This document shows positions 1-4,837 of a stretch of 5,949 nt of DNA, one piece after another. The notes below the pieces were generated by a model. It was not told the DNA's origin. It saw only the letters and a list, made by a program, of their open reading frames with translations, and did no database searches. Origin of the DNA: Anaerolineales bacterium UBA4826 (GTDB lineage: Bacteria; Chloroflexota; Anaerolineae; UBA4142); the NCBI GenBank assembly GCA_002400365.1, contig DHFK01000229.1, positions 50,939 to 56,887 of the forward strand. The letters are read 5' to 3'. Numbering within the stretch: position 1 is the first letter of the stretch; every line of letters begins with the position of its first letter. A program made the translations under genes and the position numbers.

Positions 1-28
1 AACAGATAACAGATAGCAGACCACAGAA
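1..28. repeat. Degenerate 7-bp tandem repeat, four units
   Basis: The first 28 bases divide into four heptamers: AACAGAT, AACAGAT, AGCAGAC and CACAGAA, all sharing a central CAGA. The first two are identical and the later ones decay. The array may continue to the left of the window. It lies in the open frame upstream of the etfA GTG, so it either encodes the extreme N-terminus or is a non-coding repeat abutting the gene. It is short, so chance cannot be excluded. Confidence 0.45.
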
Positions 29-998
29 CGCGATTTGGGTGGTCGCAGAAATCGTCGGTGGAGAAATTCGCCCGGTAACCTTCGAGTTGTTAGGTCGAAG
101 CGCTCAACTCGCGGAGGTACTCAAAAGCCAGGTCGCGGCAGTCCTGATCGGGCATAACGTCGGCGAGCACGCGAAAACGCTCGCGGCGTACGGCGCGGAT
201 TGCGTGTACGTTGCGGATGCACCTGCGCTGGCGACGTACTCCACCGAAGCGTACACAGCCATTGTGGCGCAAGCGATTGGCAAGCACGCTCCGTACGCGG
301 TCCTGATCCCTTCGACGGCAAACGGGCGTGATCTCGCGCCGCGCGTTGCCGCGCGGCTGAAGGTTGGCTTGACCGGCGATTGCATCGGCTTGGAGATTGA
401 CGCGCCGGGACGCTTGGTGCAGTTAAAGCCTGCGTTCGGCGGCAACATCGTCGCGCCGATCCTGACCAAGACGCGTCCGGCGCTGGCGACGATTCGACCC
501 GGCATGTTGCAATCGGCGGAACCGGATTTTGCGCGCGCGGCAGTCGTCGAGACGCTGCCGACCGATCATTTGGGCGCGATTCGGACGCGCGTGATTCGCG
601 CGGAGAGAAGCGCGAGCGCGGGCATCGGACTGGACAACGCGGAAATCATCGTCGGCGTGGGAATGGGCGTCGGGAGCGCAGAGAGTTTGCCGGCGCTGCA
701 AGAATTGGCGGCGGCGCTCGGCGCATCCATCGGCGCGACGCGGCGCGTGGTGGATGCGGGCTGGTTGCCGCGCCAAACGCAAATCGGCTTGACCGGGCGT
801 TCGATCGCGCCGCGTTTGTACGTCGCCGTGGGGATCAGCGGCAAGTTCAATCACACCGTCGGGATTCAGCGTGCCGGCGTGGTGCTGGCAATCAACAACA
901 ATCCCGAAGCCGAGATCTTTAAGCAGTCGGACTATGGGATCGTCGGAGATTGGGCGGAGGTCGTTCCGGCGTTGACGCGCGCGCTGAAGAAATCGTAG
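3..998 (+). CDS. etfA: Electron transfer flavoprotein subunit alpha (N-terminus probably outside window)
   Basis: This is the FAD-binding alpha subunit of an electron transfer flavoprotein, which with EtfB carries electrons from flavin dehydrogenases to an acceptor in the cytoplasm. The N-terminal half has the ETF alpha/beta fold. The C-terminal FAD domain carries the family motifs, counted from the GTG at 39: RRVVDAGWLP (about 235-244), QIGLTG (about 247-252), GISGKFNH (265-272) and AINNNPEAEIF followed by DYGIVGDW. A GTG at 39 gives 319 aa, but the frame is open to the left edge and reads IWVV just before VAEI. Family members begin with a similar IWV strand, so the real start is probably upstream, and 3 is only the first full codon in view. 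No Shine-Dalgarno sequence precedes the GTG. Usual QIGQTG is QIGLTG here, and GISGA-x-QH is GISGKFNH, which points to an ETF subgroup. etfB would be expected upstream but is not visible. Identity is sure; the physiological partner is unknown. Confidence 0.93.
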   Translation, partial: QITDSRPQNAIWVVAEIVGGEIRPVTFELLGRSAQLAEVLKSQVAAVLIGHNVGEHAKTLAAYGADCVYVADAPALATYSTEAYTAIVAQAIGKHAPYAVLIPSTANGRDLAPRVAARLKVGLTGDCIGLEIDAPGRLVQLKPAFGGNIVAPILTKTRPALATIRPGMLQSAEPDFARAAVVETLPTDHLGAIRTRVIRAERSASAGIGLDNAEIIVGVGMGVGSAESLPALQELAAALGASIGATRRVVDAGWLPRQTQIGLTGRSIAPRLYVAVGISGKFNHTVGIQRAGVVLAINNNPEAEIFKQSDYGIVGDWAEVVPALTRALKKS

Positions 999-1000
999 TT

Positions 1001-1029
1001 TTGAAATTCGCCTTGAGGCGTGGTATAAT
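1001..1029 (+). promoter_or_regulatory. Near-consensus sigma70-type promoter for P1
   Basis: TTGAAA (1001-1006) and a perfect TATAAT (1024-1029) are separated by exactly 17 bp. The -35 box starts two bases after the etfA stop codon. Transcription would start near 1036, giving a leader of about 22 nt before the ATG at 1058. It should drive P1 and could read on into the glycosyltransferase gene, since no terminator is evident between them. This is a sequence match only; no operator is recognisable around it. Confidence 0.8.
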
Positions 1030-1057
1030 ATCGCCCACAAGGATCAGCGAGTGGACT

Positions 1058-1885
1058 ATGAAAGTCAAGATCATTCTTCCGATCGTTTTGTTGGCGGGAG
1101 TCATCCTGCTGTCGCTTTCGTTTTCCTCTGTGTTCGCGTGCGACCCTGAAGATCAGGACGCGCTCGACTCCGCCGGCGTCATGTGCCGCGCGACCTCTAT
1201 CCCGAAGCCGGTTCCGGTGGCAACGTCGGTTGCCCTCGCGTTGCCGAACACGCTTGCCGTTGGAACCGGCTCGTCGCCGGCATCGAATATGACGGACAAG
1301 CCACTGCCTTTGACCTGTCTGCTTCCTGAGGGAGAGGGCGCGACGAACGCGCTGGGTGTCGCGGACGCGTGCGCTTGGGCGCCGGTGCAAATCCGCGCGG
1401 TCAAGGTCGTGCCAACTCCGATCCCGACGGTAAAAGCGAATGTCCCCGCCGCGCCGCTGAGCCAGCCCAAGGGCGATTCGCCGGGGGCGGCGATGGAAAT
1501 GTCGGATACGTGGCGGACTCTGGAGCCCGGCGCGATGCATTGGTACAGGGTAGACAATGGAAACAATTTCTATCTGAATGTCTGGCTGGACGCCTACGGC
1601 AAAAGCGGCATCACTTTCGCGATGTATTCGCCCGACCAACGGAATGTCTTGTCAGTAGACACTCCCCCCAAGGGGCGCGGCGCGCCGATCAAGAATGATC
1701 CCAGCCACGATTTGTTTTGGGCTGGCTCCCAGGCAGCCGGCGTCTGGTATGCGCTGGTTCGAAACTACAATTCCGTTCCGGTTCAGTACCGCATCAATTA
1801 TCGGCAAGCGACCGAAGATCGAATTTGCCGGAGTTATTGGGAATGGATCGGGTCGAGTTACGTTTACTGGACCGCGTGTAGGTAA
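1058..1885 (+). CDS. Secreted cysteine-containing protein of unknown function (P1), paralogue of P2
   Basis: No named family is recognised for this 275-aa protein. Residues 1-27 form a signal peptide: MKVK, a long hydrophobic core, and a VFA cleavage site directly before Cys28. A Pro/Ala/Ser/Thr-rich region follows (about 45-145), including PTPIPT, with Cys43, Cys87 and Cys105. The C-terminal domain (about 147-275) begins GDSP and carries W-R-T-L-x-P-G, WY, WLDA-x-G, SPDQ, DPSHDL and GVWYALV. This resembles a PPC-type beta sandwich by pattern. It ends in an aromatic loop between Cys257 and Cys274. Six cysteines after export suggest up to three disulfides. VFAC is a poor lipobox because of the Phe, so release or disulfide use of Cys28 is more likely than lipidation, but a lipoprotein is not excluded. 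ATG 1058 is chosen because it begins the signal peptide; the frame is open back to 950, but that overlaps etfA and the promoter. AAGGA at 1039-1043 is rather distant, and GAGTGG at 1049-1054 is close, so neither is an ideal ribosome site. Confidence 0.85.
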   Translation: MKVKIILPIVLLAGVILLSLSFSSVFACDPEDQDALDSAGVMCRATSIPKPVPVATSVALALPNTLAVGTGSSPASNMTDKPLPLTCLLPEGEGATNALGVADACAWAPVQIRAVKVVPTPIPTVKANVPAAPLSQPKGDSPGAAMEMSDTWRTLEPGAMHWYRVDNGNNFYLNVWLDAYGKSGITFAMYSPDQRNVLSVDTPPKGRGAPIKNDPSHDLFWAGSQAAGVWYALVRNYNSVPVQYRINYRQATEDRICRSYWEWIGSSYVYWTACR

Positions 1886-1921
1886 GCCAAGCCCAATTGA
1901 ATAAAATCAAGACTGGCTCAT

Positions 1922-2017
1922 CCTTGCGAAGGTTTGGCAATCCTCTTCGCTTGAAATGTGCCTTCCTACGCCAAGAACTGTCGCTTTCGCAAGCCTCCAC
2001 GCAACCTTCGCAAGGTT
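1922..2017. repeat. Paired palindromes in the P1-glycosyltransferase spacer
   Basis: The 175-bp spacer (1886-2060) holds no gene. It contains CCTTGCGAAGGTT (1922-1934) and its exact reverse complement AACCTTCGCAAGG (2003-2015). Each copy is also a small palindrome: CCTT-GCG-AAGG at 1922-1932 and AACCTT-CGC-AAGGTT at 2003-2017. A shorter outer pair, GACTG (1911-1915) and CAGTC (2025-2029), encloses both, which would be compatible with a decayed miniature element of about 119 bp. No convincing promoter is seen here, so the glycosyltransferase gene may depend on read-through from 1001-1029. No terminator with a T-run is present. Confidence 0.65.
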
Positions 2018-2047
2018 CGGTGGGCAGTCACATTAAATCTTTGTTCC

Positions 2048-2053
2048 AAGGAG
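2048..2053 (+). promoter_or_regulatory. Shine-Dalgarno AAGGAG deciding the TTG start of the glycosyltransferase
   Basis: AAGGAG lies seven bases before TTG 2061. The next in-frame ATG (2082) has no comparable site upstream and would cut into the first membrane helix. This supports the rare TTG start. Confidence 0.8.
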
Positions 2054-2060
2054 CATTGCG

Positions 2061-4682
2061 TTGAGACCGAGCGCGTGGGCAATGCTCCTTGCGATTCTTC
2101 TGGTCGGCGCGTGGCTCCGCGTCAATGCTCTCTCCCAAATTCCCCCGGGACTGTATCACGACGAAGCCTACAGCGGCTTGGACGCGCTCGCCATCGCGCG
2201 CGGCGCGGGGCTGCCAATCTTCTTCGAAGGGAATGGCGGGCGCGAGCCATTCTTCATTTACCTGCATGCCCTCTCGATCTCCTTTCTGGGTCCCAGTTCG
2301 TTTGCTTTGCGAATCCCCGCGGCGTTCGTCGGTATCTTGACGCTCGCCGCGTTCTTCGTTCTGGTTCGCGCGCTGAACGCCAGCCATCGCCATTCGACTG
2401 GCCTCGCGCTGATTGCGACAGCCGGTTTCGCGGTTTCGTACTGGCATTTGAATTTCAGCCGCATGGGCTGGCGGACGATTTCGCTTCCGCTCTTCGCGTG
2501 CCTGGCGTTCTACTTTTTCTGGCGCGCCCGTCGCACCGGCAAACTGCGCGATCACCTCTTGACCGGCGCGCTCCTCGGCGCGGGGCTGTACACCTATCTC
2601 GCCGCGCGATTTCTCCCTTTCGTCATCGCGCTCTTTTGGCTGATCGAGTTGCTCATTGGCTCTGTGTCACACCTGCACTTGCGTGCGGTGCAAGTGTTGC
2701 GAGCGAAGCGAAGCAATCCCCAAGTTACTTGGCGACTGCTTTGGGCAGAAACCGCCCCTGCAATGACAAGGCAAGGTCATTGGCAAAATGCTGTTTTGAC
2801 TATCCTCGCTGCGATCGTCGTCTTTGCTCCGCTTGCGATCTACTTTCTGACTCACCCCCAGGCGCTCTTTTTCCGCGTCAGCGACGTGACTCTCGCCGGC
2901 GAAGGCAGTCCACTTCAGGCGATCGCGGCGAACGCGTGGCGCGTCGCGCAGATGTTTTTTGCCAGCGGCGACCCAGAATGGCGGCACGGCATCGCGCGAC
3001 GCCCGGCGCTCGATTGGGTCATCGGCATTCCGTTCGCGCTCGGCTTGTTGCTGGCGCTGCGGCGCTGGCGCAAACCAGAGTCCTGGTTCGCGTTGCTCTG
3101 GCTGGGGATTATGCTTTTACCGACGATTCTTTCCAAAGATGCGCCAGATACCCAACGCGCGATCGGTGCGCTGCCGGCGATCTATCTGTTTGTTGCCTGG
3201 GGTCTGGAATGGCTGGGAGAATTCATCGGCGCGCGCGCGCGATCGCACAGGTCAGAGGCGATTGAAATCGCGGCAACCAGAGCACAAAGCCTGCCGCCGC
3301 AGGCTGAAAATCAGTCGCCGAAGGGCGACTTGGTGCAGCCGTTGCTGCGACTTTTAGTCGCCCGGTCTGGCATGATTCCGGCGCTGACGGCGTTCGTGCT
3401 GATCGGCGGAGGCGCGCTTGCTTTTCGCGACTATTTTAGCGTCTGGGCAAACGATCGCCACGCGTACTATGATTACCAAGGCGACTTGGCTGACCTGGCG
3501 GCATGGCTGAACGCGCAGCCGCAAAACATCGTGCTGCCGATGGATTTGTACGCGCGCTCGACGATTCATTTCCTGACGCTGCCGCGTTATGGGCAAACGC
3601 GTTCTATCCTCGATCTGGACGATGCCGAGAGAAGCCAGATCGCTGCTGAACCCGCGCGGCTGTTGTCGTCGCCGAGTGTATCAGATAGCGCGTTCGCGCT
3701 GCTGCGCGGCAATCAAGTGGTTCTCCTGGATCCGAGTACGCGAATACACTCTGCGCCAAGTGAAAGCGACTGGCGCGACCGCTGGGGCAAGACGCTCGCC
3801 TCGATTGCGGCGGTAGCGTCGTTGGACGTTACGCGCGCGCTTTCATCTACGCCATACGCCGCGGATTTCGATCAGCGCCTCAGTTTGGTTGGCTATGCAA
3901 TGGATCGTAACATCACACCGGGCAAGCCGTATCGAGTGACGTTGTATTGGTCCGCGCGCGCCAGGATTCAGGAGGAGTTGAAACTCTTTTTGCACGTGCT
4001 CGATTCTCAGGGAAACGTGATCGCCGGGGTGGACGAACCGCTGGTGAATGAATTGCATACCGGTCTCTTGCCGGAGCGCCAGACGATTCCCGATTACCAT
4101 ACGCTTCCGATTGATGCGGCGATTGCCCCGGGCAAGTATTCGCTGGAAATCGGACTCTACCAGCCCTCCAACGATTCGCGCTTGCCGATCTGGATGAACG
4201 GCGCGCGCGTTCCCGATGATCGGCTGATCGTCTCACTCAAGGTAGCGCAACCGCCGCCGACCAGAGCGATGGCGAAATCGCTCGGCGTTCAGTTTGGCGA
4301 TGCGATTGTCCTCGAAGGACTCGATCCTTCGGCAGTCAAGATCAAACGCGGCGACCCGTTTCGCTTGACGTTGTTGTGGAAATGTCTTCAGCCGACAGAT
4401 CGCGATTACACGATCTTCGTTCATCTGCTCGATGCGCAATCGCGAATTATCGCGCAGGCAGACTATCAACCACAGAACGGCAATTATCCCAGTTCGATCT
4501 GGGACGCGGGCGAACGCGTCCTCGACGAGTTGAGCATCCCGATTCCTCCCGACGCGCCGGCGGGTCCATTCAGAATCGCCATCGGCGTATACGACGCGAA
4601 CACCGGTCAACGCTTGCCGATCGGGCAAACGCGCCAAGATCACGTCGTCGTGGATGTCTCTGGCGAAATCGTTGCTCAGTGA
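2061..4682 (+). CDS. GT39/PMT-like membrane glycosyltransferase with tandem C-terminal beta-sandwich repeats
   Basis: This 873-aa protein looks like a GT-C fold glycosyltransferase of the GT39/PMT_2 (ArnT-like) group, which transfers a sugar from a polyprenyl-phosphate donor outside the cytoplasmic membrane. After TM1 (about 5-24), PPGLYHDEAY places the expected catalytic acidic pair at Asp34-Glu35 in the first outer loop. GREPFF (60-65), GDPEWRH (303-309) and RAIGALP (366-372) match conserved patches I know from similar Chloroflexota proteins. Around ten hydrophobic helices end near residue 455. The remainder is soluble and probably external. It has two related repeats, about 600-728 and 742-866, each reading L-x-G, a basic/PG-x-P-x-R-x-TL-x-W stretch, LH-x-LD or HLLD, then a G-x-Y strand ending RLPI. 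Loops at about 201-239 and 394-437 are encoded by palindrome-rich DNA and look like insertions. Substrate is unknown: S-layer or secreted protein, lipid or polymer are all possible. The gene lies between the two secreted paralogues P1 and P2. Confidence 0.88.
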   Translation: MRPSAWAMLLAILLVGAWLRVNALSQIPPGLYHDEAYSGLDALAIARGAGLPIFFEGNGGREPFFIYLHALSISFLGPSSFALRIPAAFVGILTLAAFFVLVRALNASHRHSTGLALIATAGFAVSYWHLNFSRMGWRTISLPLFACLAFYFFWRARRTGKLRDHLLTGALLGAGLYTYLAARFLPFVIALFWLIELLIGSVSHLHLRAVQVLRAKRSNPQVTWRLLWAETAPAMTRQGHWQNAVLTILAAIVVFAPLAIYFLTHPQALFFRVSDVTLAGEGSPLQAIAANAWRVAQMFFASGDPEWRHGIARRPALDWVIGIPFALGLLLALRRWRKPESWFALLWLGIMLLPTILSKDAPDTQRAIGALPAIYLFVAWGLEWLGEFIGARARSHRSEAIEIAATRAQSLPPQAENQSPKGDLVQPLLRLLVARSGMIPALTAFVLIGGGALAFRDYFSVWANDRHAYYDYQGDLADLAAWLNAQPQNIVLPMDLYARSTIHFLTLPRYGQTRSILDLDDAERSQIAAEPARLLSSPSVSDSAFALLRGNQVVLLDPSTRIHSAPSESDWRDRWGKTLASIAAVASLDVTRALSSTPYAADFDQRLSLVGYAMDRNITPGKPYRVTLYWSARARIQEELKLFLHVLDSQGNVIAGVDEPLVNELHTGLLPERQTIPDYHTLPIDAAIAPGKYSLEIGLYQPSNDSRLPIWMNGARVPDDRLIVSLKVAQPPPTRAMAKSLGVQFGDAIVLEGLDPSAVKIKRGDPFRLTLLWKCLQPTDRDYTIFVHLLDAQSRIIAQADYQPQNGNYPSSIWDAGERVLDELSIPIPPDAPAGPFRIAIGVYDANTGQRLPIGQTRQDHVVVDVSGEIVAQ
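2661..2776. repeat. Palindromic repeat element A inside the glycosyltransferase frame
   Basis: This segment is full of inverted repeats: ACACCTGCAC/GTGCAAGTGT (2669-2678/2688-2697, one mismatch), CCAAGT-T-ACTTGG (2720-2732) and GGGC/GCCC (2743-2746/2754-2757). It contains GAGCGAAGCGAAGCAATC (2701-2718) and CAATGACA (2761-2768), the two hallmarks of a widespread dispersed bacterial palindromic repeat that I recognise from memory. It encodes a polar, basic stretch between two membrane helices and keeps the frame open. The 8-bp word TCATTGGC occurs directly before (2653-2660) and directly after (2777-2784) the segment. Confidence 0.7.
3277..3370. repeat. Palindromic repeat element B inside the glycosyltransferase frame
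   Basis: Four consecutive perfect hairpins fit in under 80 bases: AGCCTGC/GCAGGCT (3288-3294/3299-3305), AGTCGCC/GGCGACT (3313-3319/3324-3330), GCAGC/GCTGC (3335-3339/3344-3348) and GCGACT/AGTCGC (3347-3352/3356-3361). An outer pair CCAGA/TCTGG (3277-3281/3366-3370) encloses them. The encoded residues (about 406-437) form a polar loop between two hydrophobic helices, with no stop or frameshift. The density of perfect stems is not expected from codon use alone. Confidence 0.7.
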
Positions 4683-4703
4683 TTGTGGCTATTTGGAATG
4701 TGC

Positions 4704-4717
4704 GACGCACGTGCGTC
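4704..4717. repeat. 14-bp perfect palindrome GACGCACGTGCGTC
   Basis: The two 7-base halves are exact reverse complements with no spacer. It lies 21 bases after the glycosyltransferase stop and about 80 bases before the P2 -35 box. It could be a protein-binding dyad or part of a dispersed repeat. With no loop, it is a poor RNA hairpin in its central part. Confidence 0.5.
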
Positions 4718-4723
4718 CTGAAT

Positions 4724-4772
4724 CATGTGGTGCGGGCAGCCTTGCCCGCAGGCGAGCCGCCTGCGCCACATG
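4724..4772. repeat. Cloverleaf-forming REP-like element after the glycosyltransferase gene
   Basis: The element folds as a three-way junction. An outer stem CATGTGGT/GCCACATG (4724-4731/4765-4772, one G-T pair) encloses GCGGGCA/TGCCCGC (4732-4738/4743-4749, loop GCCT) and GCAGGCG/CGCCTGC (4748-4754/4758-4764, loop AGC). The two inner stems share two bases and so compete slightly. It resembles dispersed repeats with GTGGTGCGGGC ends that I recall from other GC-rich genomes. It may protect the 3' end of the mRNA or hinder read-through into P2. No T-run follows immediately (TTTTCTT begins at 4790), so it is not a classical intrinsic terminator. Confidence 0.7.
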
Positions 4773-4797
4773 TGTCCAATCACCAGGTGTTTTCTTG

Positions 4798-4826
4798 TTG
4801 ACGCTCGGCAAGCGATATGTTATATT
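4798..4826 (+). promoter_or_regulatory. Near-consensus sigma70-type promoter for P2 (very short leader)
   Basis: TTGACG (4798-4803) and TATATT (4821-4826) are 17 bp apart, the same spacing as in the P1 promoter. A start about seven bases past the -10 box falls at 4832-4834, only four to six bases before the ATG at 4838. The P2 mRNA would therefore be nearly leaderless, consistent with the absence of any Shine-Dalgarno sequence before that ATG. The promoter could also serve the ThDP enzyme gene downstream. Confidence 0.72.
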
Positions 4827-4837
4827 TGCGCCGACCT

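Noticed and set aside
950..1057. Longer start for P1 at 950
   Set aside because: It would overlap etfA, run through the promoter, and bury the signal peptide 36 residues inside the protein.
1130..1144. Lipoprotein signal (VFAC) in P1
   Set aside because: Phe before Ala-Cys is a poor lipobox, the P2 equivalent ASAC is worse, and the paired cysteines suit disulfides better; left open but not called.
932..1639. 235-codon minus-strand frame across the etfA end and P1
   Set aside because: It is antisense to P1 and its promoter; composition is that of a shadow frame.
3229..3241. Alternating GC run in the glycosyltransferase gene (possible Z-DNA or slippage site)
   Set aside because: It is only 13 bases, in a genome where GCGCG words are abundant; nothing else supports a role.
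1958..3265. 435-codon + strand frame overlapping the glycosyltransferase
   Set aside because: It is a shifted frame of a clear membrane protein, very rich in Arg and Cys, with no ribosome site.
4743..4800. Intrinsic terminator after the glycosyltransferase
   Set aside because: The stems are strong but the T-rich stretch starts 17 bases after them, so the classical stem-plus-T-run layout is missing.
4817..4837. Earlier ATG for P2 at 4817
   Set aside because: It overlaps the -10 region, lies before the predicted transcription start, and spoils the compact MKLK signal-peptide start.
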